From: Verrucomicrobiales bacterium
GTDB lineage: Bacteria > Verrucomicrobiota > Verrucomicrobiia > Limisphaerales > J093
Length of the DNA: 64,000 nt
Reading direction: 5' to 3'
Assembly: GCA_024233215.1 (NCBI GenBank)
Contig: JACKPW010000015.1
Coordinates: 1-64,000 of the forward strand
Shown: positions 33,294 through 41,606 of the stretch, in pieces
Position numbering within the stretch: the first letter of the stretch is position 1
Layout of the letters: every line of letters starts with the position of its first letter
Notes under the pieces: model-generated
Seen by the model: the letters and a program-made list of their open reading frames with translations, nothing else
Told to the model about the DNA's origin: nothing
The model's database searches: none
Translations under genes and position numbers: made by a program

Positions 33294-35329
33294 GCAGGGG
33301 CAACGTCGGCGTCGGAATAGCGATGGGTCGGGTTGGGCCGGCCCGGACGGAACTGCTCCGAATGGTCCAGCGTGAGGCTGATTCCGGGAACGTCCTGGGG
33401 CGCGGCGGCCAGGGCGGCCTCGACCGCGGCCCGCAGTTCGGCGGGATCGGCCTCGGCCCGGAGGTTGAGGATCAATTGACCGGAGTCCGCCGGCCCATCC
33501 AGCGTGAAACTGAGTTCCGGCACGTAATCGCTCCGCACCAGGCTCACCGCCGCGATATCGCCCAAGCCCTGGTCCGGGCTGAACGTCATCTTGAGATGCG
33601 CGATCTCGGCCGGGGCCAACCGCTGGCACACGTCCCCCGCGAGATGTCGCAACAGGGCGTTCGCATCAAAGCCCGCACCCCGGACCTGCACGGTGGCGTT
33701 CAACCAGCCCAGCAACGCCTCGCCCTCCGCGTAGACGTCGTAGTCCACCGCCATCACGGGGCGCGTGACCTGTTCTCCGCTGAGCAACCGGTCGAACCAG
33801 GCGTCGATCCCTTCCCCGGTGCGCGCGGACACCGTGAGGATTTCCTTGCCGGGAAATTCCTCGCCCAACCGGTTCTTGAGTCGGTTCAAGCGGGATTCAT
33901 CCAGGAGATCGGTTTTCGTGATGACGAGCAAATCCGCCTCCTCTGCCTGCTTGCGCCAGATATAGAGCACTTTCTCGGAGAATCGCTTTGCCGGGCCGAG
34001 ACCGAAGACCTGTTCCGCGCGGATGGGATCGAGCAACACGCTGAGTGGTGCGATGCGAAAGCGGTCGCCGTAAATGCGTCGCAAGGGGTAGGTGACGGTG
34101 GCCACGAGGTCGGTGCAGCTCCCGACCGGTTCGGCCACGAAGGCGTCGGGCCGCGTGGCCGCGGTGAGCTTGGCGGCGGCGTCGACCAGCGAATTGAACC
34201 GGCAACAGAAACAGCCGCCGGGGATTTCCTCCGTGGCAAAGCCCCGGGCGCGCAGCATGGCGGTGTCGACGAGGTTGCTCCCCTGGTCGTTGGTGATCAG
34301 ACCCACCTTCATGCCGTCTTTCGCCAACCGTTGAGCCAGGGCGGCGACGGCGGTGGTTTTGCCGGCGCCGAGAAAACCGCCGATCATGAAGTAACGGGCC
34401 GGTGGGGATGGGGGAGCGGGGATTGGAGTGGTCGTGGTCATGGGGTTGTGTGTCGTTGAGGATTTCAAGGCCGGAATGGGAACCGCGATGGTTGCCGGGC
34501 TCGGCGCCGAAGCCCTGGTTTGCAGGCGATAGGCTTCGCGGAAAACCAGGTGATAGAGTCCGCCGCCCACCAAGCCGCCGAGCAGTGGTGCGATCACGTA
34601 AACCGTCAGCCAGCCCGTGCCGTTAACCGAAAAGGGCAGGGCGCCCCAACCGGCCAGGGCGGAGAAGACCCGGGGACCAAGATCGCGGGCCGGGTTGAAA
34701 CAGGCCATGGTCAAAGGTCCGAGCAAAGAAATGAGCAGGGTCACGGTCAACCCGATGGCCACCGGTTCAAACGCCCGGGGACGCGACCGGTTGCATTTGT
34801 CTGTGACACTGCAGATCACCAGCAGCAGGATCGCGGTTCCGACGACCTCGGCCCCGAATGCGGCGGCTGGAGCCATCATCTGCCGCCGGGGTTCATCGAG
34901 CGGTTTGCCGCCTGGATTCGGAAAATATTCTCCGAAAACCATGGCCGTGGCCTCGCTGCCCGGGGCGCCGCGTTGGATGTCATGGGCGGTTTCGTAACTC
35001 CGGAGCGCCCCGCTGAAGATCAGGTAAAGCACCGCGGCCGCGAGAAAGGCCCCGGTCAGCTGCGCGGCGATGTAGGGCAGCACGCGGCGTTTCGGGAATC
35101 CCACCCACCAAGCCAGACTCGTCGTCACCGCCGGGTTCAGGTGTGCCCCGCTTAACGATCCGGTCAGGTAAATGGCGATTGCGATGCCCAGTCCCCACAC
35201 GATGGCGACCTGAAAAATCCCGACCTGGGCACCTGTCAGCACGGCGGCGGCGACACTTCCACAGCCGAAGAAGACCAGGATGAAGGTCCCGACGCATTCG
35301 CCGAGCAGACAGTTGAACAGACGGTTCAT
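33290..35329 (-). CDS. Aquaglyceroporin-COG0523 (CobW-type) GTPase fusion
   Basis: One 679-aa open frame covers two domains. Residues 1-~268 are a MIP-family channel with six hydrophobic segments and two NPA boxes (65-67 'HLNPAVTT', 212-214 'FNPARDLGPR'; the Asp after the second box is typical of glycerol facilitators). A Pro/Ala/Thr linker (~270-312) follows. Residues ~313-679 are a G3E GTPase of COG0523 type with P-loop 'GGFLGAGKTT' (317-326), the metal-binding 'GGCFCCRF' (371-378) and 'ITKTDLL' for guanine recognition. Met297 (ATG 34441) could start a separate GTPase, but no stop codon separates the parts. Coupled by 4-bp overlaps to both neighbours. Confidence 0.85.
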   Translation of the reverse strand: MNRLFNCLLGECVGTFILVFFGCGSVAAAVLTGAQVGIFQVAIVWGLGIAIAIYLTGSLSGAHLNPAVTTSLAWWVGFPKRRVLPYIAAQLTGAFLAAAVLYLIFSGALRSYETAHDIQRGAPGSEATAMVFGEYFPNPGGKPLDEPRRQMMAPAAAFGAEVVGTAILLLVICSVTDKCNRSRPRAFEPVAIGLTVTLLISLLGPLTMACFNPARDLGPRVFSALAGWGALPFSVNGTGWLTVYVIAPLLGGLVGGGLYHLVFREAYRLQTRASAPSPATIAVPIPALKSSTTHNPMTTTTPIPAPPSPPARYFMIGGFLGAGKTTAVAALAQRLAKDGMKVGLITNDQGSNLVDTAMLRARGFATEEIPGGCFCCRFNSLVDAAAKLTAATRPDAFVAEPVGSCTDLVATVTYPLRRIYGDRFRIAPLSVLLDPIRAEQVFGLGPAKRFSEKVLYIWRKQAEEADLLVITKTDLLDESRLNRLKNRLGEEFPGKEILTVSARTGEGIDAWFDRLLSGEQVTRPVMAVDYDVYAEGEALLGWLNATVQVRGAGFDANALLRHLAGDVCQRLAPAEIAHLKMTFSPDQGLGDIAAVSLVRSDYVPELSFTLDGPADSGQLILNLRAEADPAELRAAVEAALAAAPQDVPGISLTLDHSEQFRPGRPNPTHRYSDADVAPA

Positions 35330-35796
35330 GGCCGGTCCTCCTCCTGTTGTTGTTTCGCGAGAATGCGGTCGATCGTGGCGTCCAGGAGCGCCTGATAGCC
35401 GGCGACGTCAAGGCAGCGGGAATCGGGTTCGCCGTCGAATTCGTAGAGCCAGCCGGCGTTGTAGGGGTCACGCGACAGCACCTCGGGGTCTTCGTTCAAC
35501 TGCGGGTTCCCGCCGGCGAACGTGCCGCGGCCGACGCAATAGAGGTCGCTGACCGCCTTGAATCCCTCGATGGACCCCAGGATGTCGCCGGGCTTCACGG
35601 GGGCGGCGACCGCGTGGTCGAACTGAACCTCCACCACCTCACCGAGCATGCGGAGGGCGAACTTGGTGAAACCGGTGCGCCAACGGCCGGATTGCTGTCG
35701 CGCGAGCCAGTAATGCGAAGGCGCGTAGAGATACCCGGTTGGGAGCCGGGTGACGAACGTCGCTCGCTGGTAGCGGATGGCGTGCTGCATGGCCAT
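35326..35796 (-). CDS. GcvH-like lipoyl-carrier protein
   Basis: This 156-aa protein resembles glycine cleavage H protein: 'HYWLARQQSGRWRTGFTKFALRMLGEVVEV' (seen by its ends) leads to the lipoylation loop 'GSIEGFKAVSDLYC' with Lys80 as the predicted lipoyl lysine, then 'NPQLNEDPEVLSRDPYNAGWLYEF', which matches the H-protein C-terminal pattern. No gcvT or gcvP is nearby. Instead it leads a block of Fe-S, radical SAM and isoprenoid genes, which points to a dedicated lipoyl carrier rather than the housekeeping H protein (inference). Its stop overlaps the aquaporin-GTPase start by 4 bp. In-frame ATGs at 35796 and 35790 are both possible starts. Confidence 0.75.
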   Translation of the reverse strand: MAMQHAIRYQRATFVTRLPTGYLYAPSHYWLARQQSGRWRTGFTKFALRMLGEVVEVQFDHAVAAPVKPGDILGSIEGFKAVSDLYCVGRGTFAGGNPQLNEDPEVLSRDPYNAGWLYEFDGEPDSRCLDVAGYQALLDATIDRILAKQQQEEDRP

Positions 35797-35950
35797 TGGC
35801 GATCATTGGAACGCGGGCGAAACCAATAGCCGCGAAAGCCGGTGAAATCAACCTTGGGCGTCGCGGACGACTTCAAGGCGACTGGTTAATCCCTGACTTT
35901 GAGCAACTTGCGCTCGCGCGTGGATGCTGTTCCAGACCGTCGCCGCACCA

Positions 35951-37084
35951 CTACGGCTTGGGTTCGAGCTCAGCGGCGATTGCCTTGACGATCTTCGCGC
36001 GGGACACCGCGCGCCGGGTCAGGTGGGTGGCCTCGCCGGTTTGCTCCAGCCACTCGAGGAACCGCTGGACATTGTGGCGCGTGGTGGCTTCGTCGCGGCA
36101 GTCCTTGAGAAACGCGAGTTGGATCTGCTGGATGCCGTCGGCGACGTAGACGCCGAACGGGGCGCCCACCACTTCGGCGTCGGGGAATCCCAGCAAACGG
36201 GTCGCCTGGGTCTCGGTGACACCCTTGTGACAGCCGATCACGTGTACCGGGCCACTCCGCTTCCCGGTCAACGCCGGCGCCAACCGGTGGTCCTTGAGAA
36301 ACGGTTGCCCGACCATTTCTTTGGCGGCCCCGACACTGAGTGCGGCGGGGATCGCGTTGGCGAGAAACAGGACTTCGCCGCCGCCGAGTTTGAGGAAGAG
36401 GTTGCCGCCGGCTTCCGAGGCACTCGGCCGGCTCAGGAGCGCGTCCCGCAGCACCCGGACGATCTCGCGTTGCCGCCCGGCGAAGTCGAGCCGGCTCCAG
36501 TCCAACGCCTGCCCACTGTGGAACTTGCCGCGGCTGGCTTCGCGGACGCCCCGCTGCATCAGGTCGATCACCGCCTCGTGAAGGGCTTCATTCACGCGCT
36601 GCTTGAGTTCGGCGACCGTCTGGACCTCGCCGCCGCGAAACTGCGATTGCAGCGCCACGTACTCCTGGAAGCGTTTGTTCCGCCGGCCCTCAGGCGAATT
36701 GTCGCACGGGATGTTGCCCAGGGAGATCAACCACACTTTGCCCGGCGCGACTGACAGGCCGGTGGACAACTCGGCGTGGCAGATCCCGATGTCGCCCCCG
36801 GCCTTGGCCCAACCGGCGTTGCCGTTGCAGAGGACCAGGAGGATGTCGCAATCCTTGACCGCTTGCAGGCAGGTATCCCAACTGTCCCAGCGCCCACCCT
36901 TCGGCGGCACGACCTCGTTGATCCAAACCTCGAAGGCCTTTTCGCCGAAGACATCAACGGCCTCGATGGCCTGCTTCAACTCCAAGCGGATCTCGGAGAG
37001 CCTCGGCGCTTTGGGATCTTTGAGCGGAAAGGGTGCTTTGCACTGGCTCGAGATCATGATGCGAATGCGATTTGAGGTGGCCAT
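35951..37084 (-). CDS. DUF4062-like protein, last gene of the defence operon
   Basis: This 377-aa protein begins 'NRIRIMISSQCKAPF', close to the 'ISS' strand that opens DUF4062 domains, followed by an alpha/beta fold with 'WDTCLQAVKDCDILLVLCNGNAGWA' (Rossmann/TIR-like layout). The C-terminal half (~230-377) is helical with no recognised domain. DUF4062 proteins often sit at the N-terminus of NTPase-type signalling or defence proteins (family knowledge). It starts 4 bp after the HNH gene stop, so it is probably co-translated with the HNH/AAA pair and may act as effector or sensor. Confidence 0.6.
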   Translation of the reverse strand: MATSNRIRIMISSQCKAPFPLKDPKAPRLSEIRLELKQAIEAVDVFGEKAFEVWINEVVPPKGGRWDSWDTCLQAVKDCDILLVLCNGNAGWAKAGGDIGICHAELSTGLSVAPGKVWLISLGNIPCDNSPEGRRNKRFQEYVALQSQFRGGEVQTVAELKQRVNEALHEAVIDLMQRGVREASRGKFHSGQALDWSRLDFAGRQREIVRVLRDALLSRPSASEAGGNLFLKLGGGEVLFLANAIPAALSVGAAKEMVGQPFLKDHRLAPALTGKRSGPVHVIGCHKGVTETQATRLLGFPDAEVVGAPFGVYVADGIQQIQLAFLKDCRDEATTRHNVQRFLEWLEQTGEATHLTRRAVSRAKIVKAIAAELEPKP

Positions 37085-37088
37085 ATCG

Positions 37089-38189
37089 TCAGCACGGCTC
37101 GTTGTTTACCGCCAGGAGTTCCTCGAGGAACTGAGCATCACCATCGCCGGCGGCGCGGCACCACGCTTCCTCCAGGATGGAGAACTCAAGGTGGCGCCGT
37201 CCAGCAGCCGCCTCCTTCGCCCAGTCCTGGAGTTGCTCGCGTAGCCCAGTCTCGTCGAGGCGTCCTTTCTGGTTTCGTCGACGGGTTCGCAAGGCGGCGA
37301 TTTTCGCCTGCATACGATGCCTAAGGCGGTTGCCCCAGTACTCCGTGAGGCTCAAGAGACCGTTCAGATTCTTCACACGCGCTTGGTGGTTGGGGTCGAT
37401 GGCGGTCAGACGTAGCTGCCGGGGCTCGTCGTTCATCCGCGGCGGCAGGAACTCAACACGGAAGTCGCCATCCGCCGTGCGGTGATAGGGATGAAACCAA
37501 TCCGCCGTTTCGTTCGTTGCTCCCACTTCCAGCGGTACCTGCACGCCCTTGACTTGGATGCTATTGCAGCCCTTGCAGGCGGGTACCAAGTTCTCCGGAA
37601 GCAAAGCGAGAAAGGGATACTCGGACTTGGGATAGAAATGATCCACCTCAGCGCGCGATGGAGTGAGTGTGCCGTCGCAATAGGGGCAGACACCGAGATC
37701 GTTGTGACGGGCGAAAGCACTGACGAACGCCGGACGATCCAGTTGCCCTTTCGCAAGCTTGACCCCGGGTGCCGAGTAACCAGCCCCAGCGTCAAACTGC
37801 GGCTTGTAGAAACGCTCGAAGAGGTCCCTTGCCGACTTTGCAAGCGCCGGATTCGCCGAGAAAGCCGCGAGCCCGTGAAGCCGAAATCGGACTGCCCCGG
37901 ACGCAAACGCCTGGCCGCATTTGCTGTCGTTCAGGAATGCTGCCAGTAGGCTGTCCTTTTCCGCTGCGTTGGCATCGGCGATCTTCCGCATCAAGGCCAA
38001 GCCCTTGCGCCCGCAGAACTTCTTGACCCAGGGCTTTGGAGGGTCATTCCAGAGCCCCTGCACCCACGCAAGGGTCACGGTTCCCGCATTCGTCGCCGGG
38101 TCACACAGCCCACGCAACAGGCGCTCCTGCAAATCCACCGCCCAGCGGAGGTGCGCCGCTTCAGGCGGGAGTTGAATGCGGTGAAGCAT
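37089..38189 (-). CDS. HNH endonuclease (PtuB-like), paired with AAA ATPase
   Basis: This 366-aa protein has an HNH nuclease core flanked by zinc-binding CxxC pairs: Cys168/171 ('GVCPYCDGTL'), 'EVDHFYPKSEYPF' (Asp183-His184), Asn200 ('LLPENLVPACKGCN') and Cys205/208. The N-terminal ~150 residues are helical. HNH nucleases next to an AAA ATPase recall the Septu (PtuA/PtuB) arrangement and retron-associated nucleases. The start ATG 38189 overlaps the AAA gene end by 29 bp, so the two are coupled. Likely role: DNA cleavage during phage defence, controlled by the ATPase (inference). Confidence 0.8.
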   Translation of the reverse strand: MLHRIQLPPEAAHLRWAVDLQERLLRGLCDPATNAGTVTLAWVQGLWNDPPKPWVKKFCGRKGLALMRKIADANAAEKDSLLAAFLNDSKCGQAFASGAVRFRLHGLAAFSANPALAKSARDLFERFYKPQFDAGAGYSAPGVKLAKGQLDRPAFVSAFARHNDLGVCPYCDGTLTPSRAEVDHFYPKSEYPFLALLPENLVPACKGCNSIQVKGVQVPLEVGATNETADWFHPYHRTADGDFRVEFLPPRMNDEPRQLRLTAIDPNHQARVKNLNGLLSLTEYWGNRLRHRMQAKIAALRTRRRNQKGRLDETGLREQLQDWAKEAAAGRRHLEFSILEEAWCRAAGDGDAQFLEELLAVNNEPC

Positions 38190-39945
38190 ACTGGAGTTTC
38201 CTGAGTGCAGCGCGCAGTTCGGAACGGTAGTAGCCCGCCCCGATCCGTTGGATGATGCGCTCCAGTTCCTCGCGTTGCTCGGGTTTCCATGGCTGACGGA
38301 TAAGTCCATCCAACCACTCGGCCGCCCGCTGTCCGATGGTTTCGGGTGCCCCGAACAGTCGCACCATGATTTCACCCGGTTCCTCGCCTAACGTGGGGAT
38401 TGGCGGCGACATGGCCTGGATGCCGTCGTTGTGCTTCTCCAGGAGTGCAACCTCGGCCGAGAAGGCATCCGACAACGTAATGCTTGAGTGAGTGGCGACC
38501 AACACCTGTACGGCTGTCCGCTTCAGACTATCGTGGATCACGTCCACGATCTCACGCTTCCAGAAGTCGTTGAAGTGGGTTTCCGGTTCGTCCAGGAGAA
38601 GCAGCGAACCGTCCCGCTGCTGCAGGAGGAAGAGCAGCGCCATGCGCCCGAGCAGCATCCGTTCCCCGTCGCTGAGCCCTTCGTAGACGATTACGCCGTT
38701 GTCGGTGCTCCGGCGTACGGTAAGAGTGGCATCGACGAGCAGCCCCTCGAGGTGCCATTGATGCAGTGTCTCGAACGTGGCCCATAGGTTCGGCTCGGGG
38801 TGGCAGAGTCGGCATAGAGCCTCGGCGCCGTTCGGCGCGCGCCCGATCCTATCGGCTATCTCCTTCACCATTGGAGGCAGCTTGCCTTCCCGAAAGCGGG
38901 TGGTCAGTTTCTCACCAACGTCACGGCGTCCCAAGGCTGACAAAGGCAAAACCAACTGTCCCCGCTTGCCTGGCTGGCTGATGCCGGCATCGGCCAATGC
39001 CATTAGAACAAGCAACTGGGCTTGGCGTCCCGCGCTTAACCGTGCTACATCCAGGTTCATGAGGAGGCTGAGATGCGTGGGCCACAGCCAGTCCATCTTG
39101 TCCACGAGGCTCCTGGCGCTACCCATCACCTCTGGCCGCCGGTCACACAGGGGTTGGTGACGGGCACGTTCCTGACTCCGTTCATCCTCCGCGCCTGTGA
39201 ACTCCATGAATGCGTGCCAAATACCAAATGCGACACCAGCCAGTTTAATCTCGCTATCGGTCAGCAAGCGGCATCGCCCCAAGGGCGGTATGCGCACAGG
39301 CCAGGATGCCGCCCCAACGGACGGGCTGGCCTCGGCTTCCGGCGACTCCGCTTCGGCTGCGAACCCTCGCCGAAACAAGGCGCTTGCTGGAAACTCCTCC
39401 GGCAGCTCGATTTCACGTGAATCGGGCAGCTCTTCCTCGGGAAACACCGGTTGGCCCACCCTGTCCCACTCGTCAACGATTCCAGAGGTATAGGCAAGGA
39501 CATAGCCGGGCAAGAACTCGCGGAGCACGTTGTTGCCTGAGAGGGCATCGCCCGACACAAACGTCGCCTCCCCTTCACGTTTTCGAGCCGCTTCGGCAAG
39601 CTGGTCCCATTCTTCTGCGTCACGGTCCGACCACGGTTTGCCGGGCTTCACGTAGAAGAACGCTTTGCTCCGACTCTTGCCTGGATAATGAAAAAGGACT
39701 GCCTGTGGATCGCGCCGGTTGTCGGCGTCGTAAACCAAGGTCACGGGGAACGGCGGCACCTTCGCCCGATCGAGATGCCGGAAGACGGTGTAAAGTGCGC
39801 GGAGCAGTGTGGACTTTCCGGTGCCGTTGATACCGGCCACGAAGTTGATGGCATAGTCCCGTTGCAGCAGCGTCTCCCGCCCAAACACCACGCGCACGTC
39901 TTCGAGTGGCGGGCAGTTCCTGATGTGGAGGTAACGCAGCCTCAT
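38161..39945 (-). CDS. Restriction-associated AAA/SMC-type ATPase
   Basis: This 594-aa ATPase has Walker A 'GINGTGKSTLL' (38-48), an ABC-type signature region 'YEGLSDGERMLLGRMALLF', Walker B 'GSLLLLDEPETHFND' and the switch 'LVATHSSI'. This layout belongs to SMC/RecF-like ATPases such as those found with type I restriction loci and in Septu/PtuA systems. The ATG (39945) overlaps the hsdS stop by 4 bp and its end overlaps the HNH gene, placing it firmly in the operon. Expected role: ATP-dependent sensing or gating of the HNH nuclease (inference from the paired-gene architecture). Confidence 0.85.
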   Translation of the reverse strand: MRLRYLHIRNCPPLEDVRVVFGRETLLQRDYAINFVAGINGTGKSTLLRALYTVFRHLDRAKVPPFPVTLVYDADNRRDPQAVLFHYPGKSRSKAFFYVKPGKPWSDRDAEEWDQLAEAARKREGEATFVSGDALSGNNVLREFLPGYVLAYTSGIVDEWDRVGQPVFPEEELPDSREIELPEEFPASALFRRGFAAEAESPEAEASPSVGAASWPVRIPPLGRCRLLTDSEIKLAGVAFGIWHAFMEFTGAEDERSQERARHQPLCDRRPEVMGSARSLVDKMDWLWPTHLSLLMNLDVARLSAGRQAQLLVLMALADAGISQPGKRGQLVLPLSALGRRDVGEKLTTRFREGKLPPMVKEIADRIGRAPNGAEALCRLCHPEPNLWATFETLHQWHLEGLLVDATLTVRRSTDNGVIVYEGLSDGERMLLGRMALLFLLQQRDGSLLLLDEPETHFNDFWKREIVDVIHDSLKRTAVQVLVATHSSITLSDAFSAEVALLEKHNDGIQAMSPPIPTLGEEPGEIMVRLFGAPETIGQRAAEWLDGLIRQPWKPEQREELERIIQRIGAGYYRSELRAALRKLQYASPHSTPA

Positions 39946-41606
39946 GACTCGTTCCCCTCCAGCGATTGGACGAGCAGCTTCATCTGCTTCTCCAACCAAC
40001 CCTCCTCCTCGGGTGTCGGTTTGCGGTACAGCTGCGCCAGTTCGACGCGCTGCGTGGAATCCTGCCGCCGGCGCTTCACTGAGAGCAACAAGCCGCGGGC
40101 GCAAAGAACCTCCAGTTGCCGGCGGATGGCCTCCGGTCGGCTCTGCAGCGGGCCGGAGATCTCGCCAGCCAGTGAAGAGGCGGTGAAAGGACGATCGGGC
40201 AGCTGTTTGTAGAGCCGGCGCTGTTCGGACGACAATTCAGACATGCGCCCGTCATCGCGTTCCGGCTGCTCATGTTCTGGTTCCGGCGGCAGACGGGCAG
40301 GCGCGACGCCGATTGCCTGCAAGGCTTCATCCCGCTGGTGGGTTTCGGCAGCGAGGTTGTTTGCGTTCTGCTCTCGCCAGCCTGCGGTCAGCTTCCCAAC
40401 AAACGCTTGGGCAAGCAGGCTGGCGAGGAGTTCGTCCGAGCTGGCTCGTGTGGAAGGCGCGCCACCCTGGTTCAATAAAGCGGTCTCTTCGACCTCGCGA
40501 GCGACTCGTACAAAGCGCCGCTGAAGCTGCAGCGGAGGGACAATCACCTGAAGGGATCGAACATCACCTTGGTTCACGCTTGCCTGATTGACCGCCTGTT
40601 TCGCCCTGCGGCGTAGATCTCCCAAGGCTCTTCCTGTCTGGAGGAATTGTATCAAGAACCTCGGCTCGACCTCGCCGCGTTTCAGCGACAGACGCATCAT
40701 GTTCGACTCAAAGATCGTTGGTTCTTCGAGCTGCTCCACCAAGGCTGACTTGCCCAAATACTCCATGCTGTTCACGCGGTTCAGGAGGATATCGCCTTCC
40801 TGCAGGCGGTATCTTGCTGCCTCCATTTCATGCACGCGAACCCGCTGAAAGGCCCTTGTGGTGAGCCGTCCGTCATAAAAGTCAGTGATACGGATGATCG
40901 GCGTCCCGGAACCGTAGTCAGTGGACGGCTTGTACAGTCCGTTCTGAGGCTCACCGTCGAGTAGCTTGCCGAGCGTCTTCGCCTGCCACCCCTTCGGGTT
41001 CCTTGTCGGATCACCGAACATCCCCTGGAAGATGGCGGGGATGAGTTCGGCGGTCTTGCGGTCGGCTTCGGCGCGGAGGCGGCGCACGGCCTCCGCTTCC
41101 TGCAGAATCTCCACGATCCGCCGTTGCTCGCTCCGAGGCGGAAGCGGGATTTGCAGACCAGCGAGTTCGTGACTGTTCACGTTCGGCTGGGCTGCTCCGC
41201 GCGCAATTCTGTAAATCTGTGCATGGTACATCTGGCTTTGGCAGTAGAACTTCAAAAACTCAGGTTCCACCACGCCCTGACGCAACTGGAAGCGAATGAA
41301 GTAGGAGGCGAAAGCCCAACCCTCGAAACCTTCTGGGACGACAAAAGCACGCCCCGCAGACACACCACTTCGTGCGATTAACAAATCGCCCGCAATCACG
41401 CCATACTTGCGCGCCTCGTCCGGCGAGGCATCCGCGTAGACTGGTTCCGTGGCGACATAGTCACCAAGGTCACCAACGTCTGAGATCCGGAGAAACCGTA
41501 CTCCAGTTTCGCCCCGAGCGGTGCTTGCAGTCAGACCGTACTGAATATTGGTCGAGATCGAACCCAAGGTCACGGCTGGGTATGGGATGTCCCACTGCCC
41601 GATCAT
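39942..41606 (-). CDS. hsdS: Type I restriction-modification specificity subunit
   Basis: This 554-aa protein has two target-recognition domains joined by conserved helices. The first ends in 'LQIPLPPRSEQRRIVEIL' and the second in 'LQVIVPPLQLQRRFVRVA', the usual conserved-region signatures; each TRD has 'GDLL(I)(A)R' or 'GDILLNRV' strands. The C-terminus is extended (~430-554) by a helical segment that looks like a winged helix ('RRLYKQLPDRPFTASSLAGEISG' by its ends; 'RRQLEVLCARGLLLSVKRRR'), unusual for HsdS (~400 aa). It sets the DNA sequence recognised by the M and R subunits. 4-bp overlaps with hsdM and with the AAA gene. Confidence 0.9.
   Translation of the reverse strand: MIGQWDIPYPAVTLGSISTNIQYGLTASTARGETGVRFLRISDVGDLGDYVATEPVYADASPDEARKYGVIAGDLLIARSGVSAGRAFVVPEGFEGWAFASYFIRFQLRQGVVEPEFLKFYCQSQMYHAQIYRIARGAAQPNVNSHELAGLQIPLPPRSEQRRIVEILQEAEAVRRLRAEADRKTAELIPAIFQGMFGDPTRNPKGWQAKTLGKLLDGEPQNGLYKPSTDYGSGTPIIRITDFYDGRLTTRAFQRVRVHEMEAARYRLQEGDILLNRVNSMEYLGKSALVEQLEEPTIFESNMMRLSLKRGEVEPRFLIQFLQTGRALGDLRRRAKQAVNQASVNQGDVRSLQVIVPPLQLQRRFVRVAREVEETALLNQGGAPSTRASSDELLASLLAQAFVGKLTAGWREQNANNLAAETHQRDEALQAIGVAPARLPPEPEHEQPERDDGRMSELSSEQRRLYKQLPDRPFTASSLAGEISGPLQSRPEAIRRQLEVLCARGLLLSVKRRRQDSTQRVELAQLYRKPTPEEEGWLEKQMKLLVQSLEGNES

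Noticed and set aside
37089..39945. Definite Septu (ptuAB) system.
   Set aside because: The AAA-HNH pairing matches in outline, but the pair is embedded in a type I restriction operon and homology to PtuA/PtuB could not be tested. Reported as similarity only.
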